DNA from: Cyathus striatus
Lineage: Eukaryota; Basidiomycota; Agaricomycetes; Agaricales; Nidulariaceae
Assembly: GCA_025738555.1 (NCBI GenBank)
Contig: JAOVFP010000006.1
Location: 1,426,001-1,490,000 of the forward strand
DNA length: 64,000 nucleotides
Direction: 5' to 3'
Shown piece by piece: positions 49,207 to 62,831 of the stretch; the first letter of the stretch is position 1; the number at the start of each line of letters is the position of its first letter. The position numbers were made by a program, and so were the translations under genes. The notes below the pieces were generated by a model. That model saw nothing but the letters and a program-made list of their open reading frames with translations. It made no database searches and was not told the DNA's origin.

Positions 49207-49673
49207 TATTTCTCATATATTTGAAAGTCACAATAACAAAGAAATATTGAAACCCAGATTCTTATTTTCTTTCAAATTCTTTATTCAATATTTCAAAGGT
49301 TTTTCATCTATGAAATAACAAAGAAATATTTATTTGTCACACTGAGTAGTCACAATGAGCTTTGTCTACTATTGTCTCATCTTTGTGACATACATATGTC
49401 ACAGTTGTCCCACAGTGTCACACCTATTATGCCTGTTGCAGTCATTGCAGTTGTTACACATGTCACAGTTGTGACAACTGCAACAAGTGTGATGACTGTG
49501 ATATATATCACAATATCACTAAGATCTTGCTAAGATCTCTTAGATAAGAACCTTGTAACTACTCAGTGTGACAAATAAATATTTCTTTGTTATTTCATAA
49601 ATGAAAAAAACCTTTGAAATATTGAATAAAGGATTTGAAAGGAAATAGGGATCTGGGTTTCAATATTTCTTTG

Positions 49674-49995
49674 TGTTAGAAGTGATCTGACACTTCTCTG
49701 CTGACTAATGAACCTTAGGTAGACTTAGGTAAACTTAGGTACTGGACCTGGGTTGGGACCTTGGTTGGACCCTTGGACCCTTGGACCCTTAGACCCTCGG
49801 ACTTTGGTAGATAAGCTAGTAGTATATAATCCTGAGGTCCTACAGTGGCAATCCCCACTTGCTCACTGTACATTGGACTTCAGGTAAGCTGTACACATAC
49901 TACTTCAATTTAATACTTGCTCACTGTACATTGGACTTCAGACTCTATTGTCTCTCTCAGTCCTGCAGGTCACTGCACTGGTTGTACATCTCACA
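49674..49995 (+). mobile_element. solo LTR-A8 in FB4 right arm
   Basis: TSD CTTTG (49669-49673, 49996-50000). Confidence 0.92.
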
Positions 49996-50146
49996 CTTTG
50001 TTATTGTGACTTTCAAATATGTGAGAAATATTATATGTGAACTGTATGAGTATTACAAAGTGAAATAATGATGTAATAAAAAGAATATTTCCACAATATT
50101 TCAAAGCTATTTCACATTGAAATATCAAGGCATGCATGCAGTGTAA

Positions 50147-51407
50147 CTCAAGAATTCTGTTCAGCCTTTTCCATTGACAATCTGTTGATTGTTAATCACT
50201 AAATTAAACTTTTTTGACTAATAGGATCTGACTCAGTTATTGATAATGCTGCCCAGTAACACCACAGTTAACTGCTAGTCCATTAATTAGTAATGTAATT
50301 TGGCATTTGATATTAACAACTTATTTAAATTTGAAAATCATGTCAAGAGGAGGAAATTCAGCAATAGCAGGTGCATGGACCACTTTCTGATACTGTCTGG
50401 TTAAATTGGACCAGAACATTCTGAAATGTGTCAATTCTAGGTGGTGTCTGACCTTTGAAAGGCAAGAAAGTAATGGCCACTGAGCAATAATGAGTAGAGA
50501 AGTACTAGAGGTGTTTTTATACTTAGAAATGAATACAAATACTAAAGAACTATATAACATATATCAGAGATGTGAACACATATGGCAGTGTAGAAGTGAA
50601 ACTGCTTGTGGCACAATATTACTGAGAGTGAAGATAGTTTCCATTACCTCTTTGAATCAATAAAAAAAGAAACTATCAAGTTGTCATGTAAAGTAAACAG
50701 ATGTGTGACTCAATAATGTTTGTTGAAGACAGAATAACTAATGCTTGAAGCAAGAATTATAATCATCTAATGACTGAGATGTATAAGTTTGATGTGGAAT
50801 CACATATTTCACTAATCTTTCACATTTTTTATTTATGCATGGTTCTATCACTGTTCTTTTCAATAGGAAAATGTTCACTATTATTATATTACATCTCTAG
50901 TTCTGATTGTAAAACAGCTCATATCCTCTAATTTCCAAATTTCTCATACTTTGTGAATGGACCTACATACACACTCTACATTTTCAATTCTAGTCTCTTA
51001 TTATTGTTACACTTCCACAAATTTCAAATTGTCATATTCCATGTTATAACTTTCAATTCTACAAGAGTATATTTTTTTTCTTTGTTTTAATAAGTTACTC
51101 TACACATTTGGATACTTTGCTTCTGTAATAATTTGAACAATGGGGTAGATATATATAGGTGACCACACATGTGATCAAAAGCTGTTAAGTGTTCAGTACT
51201 TCATAATTTCCCTTCTGACAGTGCCTTCAGATTCCATAAGTGTAAGTAAATGTAAAAAGCAAAAATACATACACATACTTACTGTTGTTATATCCTGTGT
51301 CTGATAAATAAAACTTGAGATATTTTACATGTTATAATAGGTCTAAAAAATGTAATGGAAAATATGACATTTACAAAAATCTTGTATTGCACTTGAAATA
51401 TGTGAGG
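50147..51407. other. foldback-family core relic
   Basis: Resembles 59120-59870 (FB2 core), and with 48640-48770 forms the site into which FB4 jumped. AT-rich, no conserved frame. Confidence 0.5.
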
Positions 51408-52640
51408 TCATGTCACTGACCCACAGTCTCAGTAGAATCCAGTGAGAATTCAGGTTAATTTTAGTGGTATTGCTGAGAGTGTGGAGAGATATTAGTGAGA
51501 CATTGGTGAGACTACACTGAGAAAATGAACAATTTTCATCTCACTAAAATCTCAGCAAATTCTCATTGGGTGAGAATCTCATAGAGTCCAGTGATACTAT
51601 AATGAGATGAATCTCAGAGAGTCCAATGAGAATCTAGTGAGAATAAGTCACTGGACTCTTAGTACAGTCTCTGACATTTAATTCTGTTGTTACAAATTCC
51701 CACACAACATTTCATAAGATCTCTCTACACCACAGCAGTCACATGACCATGTGAATGGTCTGTGCATGGCAATCATGTGACCTAGTACCTGGACTCTACC
51801 TGAACTCCACTGAACTCAAGTGTCTAAGCTAGTTGTAATATGTTTCTATTAGATGTAGCAAAGTGACCACACCAGGGTTTGAACCTGGGACCTATCTGAT
51901 AGTTTCAGAGTGCTCTAACCAACTGAGCTATATGGTCTTGTTCAAGTGAAAGTTGGGTTGTATTATATATACCCAAGGACCAAGTGTGTTATTCCTGCCA
52001 AGAGCCTCTGTGTATTACTGGGTAGGCATGTATGGAATACTCAGGGACTCTACCTGTCACATGACTAATACATCATCATGCAACAATTCTAATATACTGT
52101 TACATTTAGCAACTTCTACAAGGCTCAGATTAAAGGGCATGAATCCTGGACTCATTGAGGTCATGTCATTGACCCACAGTCTCAGTAGAATCCAGTGAGA
52201 TTCTCATGAGATTCTCTGATACTCCAGTGAGAATCCAGTAGTATTTCTGAGTGTGGAGAGAGATTAGTGAGACACTGGTGAGACTACACTGAGAAAATGA
52301 ACAATTTTCATCTCACTAAAATCTCAGCAAATTCTCATTGGGTGAGAATCTCATAGAGTCCAGTGATACTATCTATAATGAGATGAATTTCAGAGAGTCC
52401 AATGAGAATCTAGTGAGAATAAGTCACTGAACTCTCAGTACAGTCTCTGACATTTAACTCTGTTGTTACAAATTCCCACACAATATTTCATAAGATCTCT
52501 CTGCACCAAAGTGGTCATGTGACCATGTGAATGGTCTGTGTGCAACAATCACATGACCTGGCACCTGGACTCTACCTGAACTCTACTGAACTTAAGTGCC
52601 TAAGTTGTACCTAGACTCTATTGTCACAGTTGTAATATGT
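51408..52640 (+). repeat. two direct copies of a 440-485 bp repeat with S3 between
   Basis: 51408-51845 and 52157-52640 are closely similar (TGACCCACAGTCTCAGTAGA...), built on GAGAATC/CAGTGAGA motifs. The S3 repeat lies between them. Part of the unit recurs inverted at 53140-53200. Confidence 0.75.
51848..52085 (-). mobile_element. S3: tRNA-cloverleaf repeat, third copy
   Basis: Almost the same sequence as S1 and S2 (238 bp), tRNA-like part on the minus strand at about 51862-51936 with an intact GGTTCAAACCC B box. No clear TSD. Confidence 0.75.
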
Positions 52641-52649
52641 TTCTGACAG

Positions 52650-53135
52650 TCATCACACTTGTCACACATGTGTGAAAGTGTGACATGTTGGAAAAGCGTG
52701 ACATATTGGAAAATGTTGGAAAATACATGACATATTGAAAAGTGTGACATATTGAAAAGTGTGACATGTTGAAAAGTGTGATATGCTGAAAAGTGTGACA
52801 TGTTGAAAAGTGTGACATGTATGATATGGTGGAAAGAGGAAAGGTGTGACATATTGGAAAAAGCGTGACATGTGTAACATGGTAGAAAAAGTGTGACATA
52901 TCATAGCTATTATGATTGTCACACTTTCCATGTACTGTCATGTTGTGACATGTGTGACAAGATGTATCACACATTTTCAACCATATTACACATGTCACAC
53001 ATTTTTCACCATGTCACACATTTTCCATCATGTCACACTTTTCCACCATATCACACATGTCATGCTTTTTCCAATGTCACACTTTCACGCATGTGTGACA
53101 AGTGTGATGACTGTGGGAAACATGTTACAACTGTG
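52650..53135. repeat. palindromic TGTCAC/GTGACA satellite
   Basis: Left half GTGTGACATGTTGAAAAG-type units, right half their inverse, centre near 52890. Outer flanks (52585-52640, 53130-53200) are also inverse copies, so the whole can form one long hairpin. Confidence 0.8.
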
Positions 53136-53823
53136 ACAATAGAGTCTAGGTACAGCTTAGGCACTTGAGTTCAGTGGAGTTCAAGTAGAGTCCAGGTGCC
53201 AGGTCAAGGTTGAAAAGCATTTAGAAACTGTAAGCACAGTGAGAGTCCAGTGAGAGTCCAGTGATAACTGTGGGAGAGTGCAATATACTGGACTCATTGA
53301 CAATGCATAAGTGTCAGCCAAATTTATCATTTAACATCAGTGTTATATGATATGAGATATCATATAAGGACTATGAGTTATGAGTGAGGCATATATTATA
53401 TGTAGTATACAGGTTACTCATAAAAACTCATTACTTTATGATTTCTATTGTTATTGTAATACTAGTATATGTACTCATAAGTACTCATTACTTTATGATT
53501 CCTATTGTATTTTAATACTAGTATGTATACTCATAAGTACTCATTACTTTATGATTCCTATTATTATTGTAATACTAGTATATGTACTCATAAGTTCTCA
53601 TTACTTTATGATTCCTATTGTTATTGTAATACTAGTATGTGTACTCATAAGTACTCATTACTTTATAATTCCTATTGCTATTGTATTAACATTATGTGTA
53701 CTCATAAGTGCTCATTACTTTATGCTTCCTACTATTATTCTAATAGTATTATGTATGCTTTTCAAGTGTGTTACATCTGTCACAATTTTCCCATGCATTA
53801 CATTTGTCACAGCTTTCACACGG

Positions 53824-55047
53824 TGTCACAGGTAAAAGTTGATTTCACATAATGACATGAATACAGCTAAATCACTCAAAGACAGAAAAGCAAGCACTTG
53901 GAACACTTAATAATTCCTTAACAAACAATACTTAATACTCACTATTATTCCTCTATTAATCAGGATAAATCATATACAAGCAACTAATCAATATACTATC
54001 AAATAAAGCCACATAGTATATAAACACTAAAAGTCCATTAGTAATCAAGATAAACATATACAAATACTTAGTCATACTACTGGTCCAGCACTAATCAGAA
54101 TAGCATTATTATTTATGTACAAATAATTATACCCTGTACAAAATAAGAAGTCTTCAGGTACAAATAAAAGAGCACCATTGTTCTCAAGAGCTATTAATAG
54201 CATATCCATTGTGCTAAATATACCCATTATCTAAGATGCTGACTCATGCATCCTAAATTAAAGAACAATGGAGAAAAGAATGACTCATGCTTTCCCCAGT
54301 TGGAGAACAATGGGAAAGTAGGTATGAGATATGATTAGTCAGCAGGAGGGAAAAAGGCATATAAGGAGGAGGATTTAGCCTATAGAATTAACAACTTATA
54401 CATAGTTTACATTTGTTTGTATCCCTTTGCAGTTGTAGCACACAACCCAAACCTACTAAATATAGTCTATATACTTCCACTCTATCCAGTACATGTATTG
54501 TCTGAGTCACATATAAAGTGTCAATAGTAAAGTGTGAAACTAATTTGTATTATTTGTGTCTACTCAGATAGTAAGGCACTGATCTTCATAAAGTAACAGC
54601 AGCAGCATCGTATTTGTGTCCACTCAGATTGTGAGGCACCATATCTTCATAAAGTAACAGCAGCAGCATTGTATTTGTGTCCACCTAGACAGTGAGGCAC
54701 TGTAACTTCATAAATTATATATGCACCCCAGCTGTGAAGTAAGGAGCAGAAATCATCAGGGACCTCAACTCTGCTTCAACCTTCACCATAATAGTGATCT
54801 ATACCTTCAACCTACCCTTCACCTGCAAGCCTTTGCCACAATCCTAGTTATTGTGCTTGCTATTTGTCTGCTCTTCTAAACTTACCTACCCACCTCTATG
54901 CTTAAATATACATTTGTGTTTATCACCAAACCTCTTGAGTTAAGGAGAATATCTACAAATAATATCCCCCAACACTTAAGTGCAAAGCATGAACAAAGTC
55001 ACTTCCTGCTGACCACCTTAGATAATTATTATCTTAAACCAACAGCA
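53824..55047 (+). repeat. repeat D1 (about 1.2 kb), LTR-like
   Basis: Shares its start (TGTCACAGGTAAAAGTTGAT), a middle segment (GATTAGTCAGCAGGAGG followed by a GCATATAAGG TATA-like box) and its end (AAAGTCACTTCCTGC...AACAGCA) with D2. The mirrored arm at 63330 lacks it, so it is an insertion. Exact ends are uncertain by several bases. Confidence 0.65.
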
Positions 55048-55975
55048 GTGTCACCACTGTTACATGTCTCCTGTGTGTTACCTTCATCACATGTTTCACA
55101 CTTGTGATGTGTCACACATTTCTCATGTGTCATGTTTGTCACAGTAACACTTTTCACACATATCACAATGTATCACATATATCACATATCTCCTGTGCTC
55201 CTCACATTTTTCATGCTTCTCACATTTCCCACACTTCTCACATTTCCTGCACTACACACATAATTCCTGTGCATCACATATGTCACCACATTTCTGGGGC
55301 TTCACATATTTCCTACACATTGCATTTGTTACACCTGTCACACCTTCATGTTTGTCATGTTTGTCACACTATGCATGCACATCACATTTTCACACATGTC
55401 ACGCTTTCATGCACATCACGTCTACATGTGTGTCACATATGTCACAGATTTCCCACACTTTACTTACCTTTCACACATTATGTTTTATGTCATGTCTGCA
55501 TATGCATTGCATATTCATACAATTCATGTTTGTTAATATCTCACATTCATTAAACACATTGCATTCATCATACTTTTTGCACATGTTTCCTGTGTTATAT
55601 TTTTGAGAGGCATCACTGCATCACATGTTCTTTATACATGTCACATTTTTCAGGTGCATTGCAAGCTTTTCAGAAGTGCCATACTTTCCATATGTGTCAG
55701 ATTTATCACATTTTCTTTGCTTGTAATACCATGAAAAAGATATAAGAACAATAAGTATGTATAGTTATTATTGCTTCTTAGACTTCCCCACCCTAAATAG
55801 CCCAGTGGAGAGAAGCCAATCACATGTGTGTTGTTACCTGTATGTCTGTATCATGTTCAAAATATTGTGGAAGTGGACCAAGTATTTAAAGTCATAAGAT
55901 GGTATATAATAATTATAAATGTAACAGTAATAGAAAACTAGAATGGAAGATGTAGTGCATGTATATAGTTGGAGC

Positions 55976-56663
55976 TTTTTTTTTTTTTTAATGTCCCATT
56001 TATTGTTATGAGGCAGAGCCTATGTCAACCTTACATTCATTTGTATTTTTAACTATTTATGCACCCCCCTGAGTGTACTAATGCTTGTGTCTTTACTATT
56101 GGTGTAAGAAGTTTGGTTAATCATACATCAAGACCTGCCAACACCATGTTTTCGAATTCTGTACTTTATTAGTCATCACAATTCCTATGTGGCGAGCCGG
56201 CACCCAACAATTCTACTCAGACTCATACTGACACAATTCCCAGACCACAGTGGCCATCTGACATAAACGCCAGTTCCTTTGCTCCTCTCCTAGGTGGTCC
56301 CTGAACAGGGGTAAGTACCCAATGGTATAGTTCATAGCTCAAATGAAGTAATGCATAGTCTGACTTTGGGTTTGGAACTGCAGGATGTGATGACCTGGAC
56401 CTTTGGCACTTCCAGAAACTGTCATTGGTTTGATTGGGTAATAGAGTCTTGTGACAAGTGATCATTCTGGTAACACATGATACTGAGATTAGGTTGGCGA
56501 GTAATCAGGGTGGTCAAAGGTAAAGATTTAAAGCAAGTAGAAATAACTGCACCAGGTGTGGGTTGAACCAAGGGGCTCATGCTCGAGCAGGGTACCCTCT
56601 CCCTTGCCTGCCAGAGTGCAATGGCAGGCGTGTGCAATGGAACCACTACACCATCACGCCCCC
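55976..56663 (-). mobile_element. 688-bp SINE with tRNA-like head and poly(A) tail
   Basis: Flanked by the 12-bp TSD TATAGTTGGAGC (55964-55975, 56664-56675). The minus strand starts GGGGGCGTGATGGTGTAGTG (A-box-like), has a TTGGTTCAACCCA B box about 90 bp on, and ends in a run of 14-15 A (T tract on the plus strand at 55976). These are the marks of LINE-driven retroposition. No long frame. Fairly long for a SINE. Confidence 0.82.
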
Positions 56664-56908
56664 TATAGTTGGAGCCTTAGTCCCATTGATAGAGTATGAG
56701 GAATTTGTAAATGGAATGTTATGAGATATTTTATCATTTGGACTGGGGATGTAAAATTACAAAGTAAAAACCATAATGGTTAGTTTGAGTATGATAGATG
56801 ATGAGGTTATTATAATGGTATTAAACATGTCAGACATATTCACCAACCAGACAAATAAAGATATAGAACCATGCATGGATAACAAATATATAAGAATAGT
56901 GAATATAT

Positions 56909-57218
56909 TGTTAGATATTCTGGGTTGCACAGCTTCTTTGACAGCTGTTACTTGTCACCTGTCATACTTGATAGATCTTTGATTGACAGATCCTTGATTG
57001 ACAGTTCTGTGATTGACAGCTGTCAGTTACCTTAGTTACAGGACTTTGGTTGGACTTTGGTAGACAGACTCAGTATATAAACACTCTGTAACTTGGTAGT
57101 TGTTTAATAAGTCTTCCTCCCCATTTGTGTCTGTGTCTGTGTCAGTGTTTGAGTCTTTGCTCCACTATTATCCTCTATTCTCTCCATCTACCCCTCTTTA
57201 TTCTTGTTACTTCTGACA
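56909..57218 (+). mobile_element. solo LTR-B16
   Basis: TSD TATAT (56904-56908, 57219-57223), in the FB3 core. Confidence 0.92.
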
Positions 57219-60106
57219 TATATGTGATTCCATATCACATTAAACTTATATATCTCAGTTATGATTATTAGATGACCATGATTCTTATATCAGCTATTGG
57301 TAAATCCCATATCTTCTAACACATATTATTGAGTCACATATTTACTTACTCTATATAACTACATAACAGTTCTCTATGGTGTATTAAAATGAAGAGGTTA
57401 TGGAAACTATTTACTATCATATGTGTTCACTTCTTGACATATATCATATATAGTTCTTTTAGTAATAGTTACTCAAACCTCATTCTGTACTTCTCTCCTC
57501 TTTTTTGCCCAGTGGCCAATAATACTTACATTTCTATTCTTTATCTTAGCTCAACTGCATTATTACCTTGATTTCTTCTTGTTCTATTTTCTGGAGAGTT
57601 GCTTATTAATTCTCCTCTCTTGCTTTATACTTACTATCATATATCCATAATCATGTGCAATGTTCTCATTGATAGAATCAGACCCCATCTGGTAAAATGA
57701 TTTTAGACATGAATCACTGACCTATCAATGTAAGAAGCCCTATTACATTACTAAGTAAAGGCCTGAGAGCATAAGTGTCAGCCAAAATTATCATAAAAAT
57801 ATAGTGTTTTATGATTGCCACAATCATAAATAATGATCACCTTCATGATTACACATTTTGAGAGCTTATCCACCTATTAATACTAAATCTAATGGTGATC
57901 ATAAGTGATCATTGGTTATTTTGAAGTGAATATTACTACTGTAGGTCTATTGTAATATGGTGATCATATGTAATCATTGGCTATTTTGAAGTGAATATTA
58001 CTAGTGTAGGTCTATTGTAATGTGGTGATCATATGTGATCATTGGCTATTTTGAAGTGAATATTACTACTGTAGGTCCATTGTAATATGGTGATCATATG
58101 TGATCATTGACTTATTTTGAATTGAATATTACTACTGTAGTAGGTCCATTGTAAAATGGTGATCATATGTGATCATTAGCTATTTGAAGTGAATATTACT
58201 ATATTGTAATGTGGTGATCATATGTGATCATTGACATATTTTGGAATGAAAATTATTACATATTGCTATTGTAGTTCATGTCACATTTGTCACGATCTTC
58301 CCGCGTGTCACATATTTCGTGCGCTTCACACAATTCCCACGCATCTCATACTTCCCACACATCTCATACTTCCCGTGCATCTCATACTTCCCGTGCATCT
58401 CATACTTCCCGTGCTCTACATCATTCCTGCGCATCATGATTGTCATGATCTTCCTGTGCTCCACATCATTCCCACGCACCACATTTGTCACGTTCTTCCA
58501 GCGCATCATGATTGTCATGCCTTTACATGTGTCACAATTGTCATGCTTTTACATTATGATTGTCATGCCTTTACACGCATCACAATTGTTACACCTTTAC
58601 ACATGTCATAATCGTCACGCTTTTACATTACGATTGTCACGCCTTTACACGTATCACGATCATCGCACTTTTACACCACGATTGTCACACCTTTACACGT
58701 GTCACGATCGTCACGCTCTAGCACGTGTCACAATTGTCACGTCTTTACACACGTCACAATTGTCACGCTTTAGCATGCATCACAATTGTCATGTCTTTAC
58801 ACACATCATGATCGTCACGCTTTAGCATGCATCACAATTGTCACAGTTTTACATGCATCACAATCGTCACACATTTATAGCTGTCACAAATGTGATATAT
58901 TTCTTGCATGTCACAATTTTCAAGCTTTTACATGTCACATTCATCAACAATAGTGTTGGCATAATCAGTTAATGGTGATCATATTATACACCATTTAATC
59001 TATAGATGAGTTGATCAAATATTGATGGGGTTCCAACAGGTGTGCAATGACAATTGTTCCCATACCTTTCATGATCTAAGAATAAGAGTATTGAGTAATA
59101 TAACATTTAATTCTCATTCTCAGTTCATTACTTAGCAATGTAATTCAGTCTTTTACATTGACTAGTCATTGATTAATCTGCCAACTGTCAATTATTAACA
59201 CATACTTTTTTGGCAGATGAGGTCTGATCCTGTTGATAACATTGTTCCACATGACTATAGAGAAATGATATTACATTATTTTAGAGAAGAGAAGAAAAGG
59301 GACAAAGGGGCCCTTCAGTAAAGAGAACAAGATAAGAAGGCAATGTCATAATTAACACTAAGCTAAAGAACAGAAAGTAAGTAAATAACAGCAACTGAGC
59401 AAGAAAGTGCAAAGAAGTACAAAATGGGGTTTTCAGATATCAGAATGAATACTAATACTAAAAGAGTGAGTAGAAGTGAAACTGTTTGGGACACAATAAG
59501 ATAGTTTTCATTAACTCCCCATTTCAATAAAACATAGACAACTATCATGTAGTCATATAAAGTAAGAAATTATGTGATTTGGTAATGTGTGTTGAAGATA
59601 TTAGTATAATCAATGACCAATGCAAGAATCATAATCATCTAAATGCTGTAATGTGTAAGTTTGATGTAATGTGGAATCACATCTATACACTATCCATTCA
59701 TATGTGTTAAGCATGCAAGGTTCTATATTCTTCTCTGTCTGGTTGGTACATGTTTCTATAATGTTTAAGAGGCAATAATTAGTACACGTATCTATTATTG
59801 TTATACTCTGTGTAAGATAAACAAAAGTTAAAATAATCTACATGATGTTATAGGCTAAAAATGTAACAGCTGACATGCATGAAAAATAATGACATGTTGG
59901 AAATATGTCACATATGTGATAGGCATAAATGTGTGACAATCATGACACATGTTAAAGCGTGACAATCATGACACATGTAAAGGTGTGACAGTCGTGATGC
60001 ATGTAAAACCGTGACAATCATGACGCATGCTAGAGCGTGATGATCATGACACATATAAAGGCGTGACAATCATGACACGTGTAAAACCATGACAATCGTG
60101 ACGTGT

Positions 60107-61857
60107 TGTCGTGGGTGAAACTTGATTAGTCATAAACACACACATATGGCTATATGGCCCGATGTCCGGAATCCATATCATCCGGATCTTTCCAAATACA
60201 CTACCAAATAATTCTCATGAGGCACTGCTTCTCTAGAAACAAACATATGGAAACACAAGCCAATACCCCACTTCTTGGTGACCAATAATTGATACTGTTA
60301 AAAATAGGTCACCATTGTTCAAGAACAATGCATATGTATTCAATTACCAAGGACATGCCATTGTTTCTAATAATAGAACTTCATTGTTCTTCACACCTAT
60401 TGTTCAGAACAATGCCTATGCATTCGCTTACCAAGGACATGCCATTGTTTCTAATAATAGAACTCCATTGTTCTTCACACCTATTGTTCAGAACAATGCC
60501 TATGCATTTGCTTACCAAGGATATGCCATTGTTTCTAATAATAGGACTCTATTGTTCTTTTGCACCCATTGTGCAGAACAATGTCCTCCTATTCACCCAT
60601 TGTCTTCATGCCCATTGTTTGCTGGGATCTATAAATAGAATTCCATTGTTCATCGCCAGAACAATGTAATACTATTTCTGTCACCATTGTGTTAGATATT
60701 CAGGGTTGCACAGCTTCTTTGACAGCTGTCACTTGTCACCTGTCATACTTGACAGTTCTGTGATTGACAGATATGTGATTAACAGATTGACAGCTGTCAG
60801 TTACCTTAGTTACATGGACCTTGGTTGGGACTTTGGTAGACACCCTCAGTATATAAACACTCTGTATCTTGGTAGTAGTTAACAAGTTTCCTCCCATTTT
60901 GTGTCTGTGTCAGTGTTTGTGTCTGAGTCTTTGCTCCTTTATCACCTCTTATTCTCTCAACCACCCCTCTCTATTCTTGTTACTTCTAACACATTGTTCA
61001 AGACCTGACTCATCTCCTTGAACACCATTGTTCTGTGCAGCCTCCACCTCAAGACAATGGATCTACCATTACTAAATTTGAAGAACAATGCAGGATTGGT
61101 TTTGGATAGGATTAGTCAGCAGTAGGAGGAAAAGAGCATAAAAGGAGAGAGAAATTGAGTCTTAGACAGTAGTTTTATCCATTACCAAATAGCCTGTCAC
61201 TAGCTAGGATCTTACTCACCAGTCCATCCCCAGTAGTTATTCTTACACATTAGATACAGAATCTATTGTGCTTTTCTTCAGTTCTATTATTAACATAAAC
61301 GATGCAGTGCAACTCACCGTATAAATAAATTCACAGTAATATCAAAGTAACTCAACTCAACTCAACGTAACGCAGCTCAACTCAACGTATCAAATCTCAA
61401 CGTCACTTTTATCATATCTATTCAGTAACAGCACATATTGGTTTATGTGCTGCAGCCACCAAGCTACAGTCAGAAACAACCAAGGCCCTCAACTTTGTTT
61501 CAACCTTCACCACAGCACCAATCTTTATATACAGTCTTCACTGTACATACAAGCTTTCCTAGTGTTTCTAGTAGTTGTTGTTACCATATACAGCTTTAGC
61601 CGTATACTCTAGAAACTCCCACAGTTCATCTCTAATTTACAGCCTTTGCTGTACCACACTAGTCACAGGCCAAGTTCTAAGCAAACCTAGCAAAGCCCCA
61701 CAGTTCATCACCCATTTACAGTCTTTACTGTACATCCCATATCATAGGAGTTTGCAGGAATACATACAATCAGTATCCCTCGACCCCCAGGTGCTAGGTA
61801 CAAATAAAGTCACTTCCTGCCGAATACCTAAGGTATCTATTACCTTGAACGACAGCA
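60107..61857 (+). repeat. repeat D2 (LTR-like), with LTR-B17 and an internal tandem array
   Basis: Related to D1; starts TGTCGTGGGTGAAACTTGAT, ends ACCTTGAACGACAGCA. About 60308-60595 holds three copies of an 84-bp unit around CCATTGTTCTTCACACC. A CTCAA microsatellite lies near 61355-61400. Without LTR-B17 it is about 1.45 kb. Confidence 0.65.
60690..60991 (+). mobile_element. solo LTR-B17
   Basis: TSD CATTG (60685-60689, 60992-60996). Ends TTCTAACA instead of TTCTGACA. Confidence 0.92.
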
Positions 61858-62831
61858 TGCAAAGGCGTGACAATCGTGGTGTAAAAGCGCGACGATTGTG
61901 ACACATGTAAAGGCTTGACAATCGTAATGTAAAAGTGTGACAATCGTGATGCGTGTAAAGGCATGACAATCATAATGTAAAAGCGTGACAATCGTGATGA
62001 GTGCTAGAGCATGACAATCATGATGCATGGGAAGAACGTGACAAACACGGTGCGTGGGAAGATCATGACAATCATGATGCGCAGGAATGATGTAGAGCAC
62101 GGGAATTATGAGATGCGCAGGAAGTATGAGATGCACAGGAAGTATGAGATGCATGGGAAGTATGAGATGCGTGGGAAGTATGAGATGCGTGGGAATTGTG
62201 TGAAGCGCACGAAATATGTGACACGTGGGAAGATCGTGACAAATGTGACATGAACTACAATAGCAATATGTAATAATTTTCATTCCAAAATATGTCAATG
62301 ATCACATATGATCACCACATTACAATATAGTAATATTCACTTCAAATAGCTAATGATCACATATGATCACCATTTTACAATGGACCTACTACAGTAGTAA
62401 TATTCAATTCAAAATAAGTCAATGATCACATATGATCACCATATTACAATGGACCTACAGTAGTAATATTCACTTCAAAATAGCCAATGATCACATATGA
62501 TCACCACATTACAATAGACCTACACTAGTAATATTCACTTTAAAACAGCCAATGATCACATATGATCACCACATTACAATAGACCTACACTAGTAATATT
62601 CACTTCAAAATAGCCAATGATTACATATGATCACCATATTACAATAGACCTACAGTAGTAATATTCACTTCAAAATAACCAATGATCACTTATGATCACC
62701 ATTAGATTTAGTATTAATAGGTGGATAAGCTCTCAAAATGTGTAATCATGAAGGTGATCATTATTTATGATTGTGGCAATCATAAAACACTATATTTTTA
62801 TGATAATTTTGGCTAACACCACTCCTGAGAG

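Larger units (their letters stand above)
48773..50143. mobile_element. FB4: foldback element with CACTG ends and TAA duplication
   Basis: Termini CACTGCATGCACACCTTG and (inverted right end) CACTGCATGCATGCCTTG, TSD TAA (48770-48772, 50144-50146). The arms are inverse copies over some 250-300 bp, meeting at a TGTCACA-rich centre near 49450. An LTR-A lies in each arm at different, non-mirrored sites. Without them it is about 720 bp. Non-coding; CACTA-like or Harbinger-like MITE. Confidence 0.8.
57770..62824. mobile_element. FB2: 5.1-kb foldback element nested in FB3, 7-bp TSD
   Basis: TSD CTGAGAG (57763-57769, 62825-62831). Left terminus CATAAGTGTCAGCC, right terminus (inverted) GAGTGGTGTTAGCC. 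Left arm: TIR, six or seven TGATCATATGTGATCATTGG units (57895-58265), TGTCAC/TTCCCGCGC satellite (58270-58945), core (58960-59870). Right arm: inverse satellite (59880-60106 and 61858-62255), inverse units (62256-62700), TIR. D2 interrupts the right satellite. No transposase. Confidence 0.85.

Noticed and set aside
53380..53852. Tyr/Ile-rich frames of 115-151 codons
   Set aside because: Tandem TACTCATAAGTACTCATTAC units of the FB3 arm; the peptide is simply periodic.
58231..58825. Open frames over the FB2 satellite, and their counterparts at 61742-62298
   Set aside because: Satellite translation; the same peptide appears in inverse at the other arm because the DNA is palindromic.
60289..60669. 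Frames of about 107-126 codons over 60.3-60.7 kb
   Set aside because: Products of the 84-bp tandem repeat in D2, open in two frames at once.
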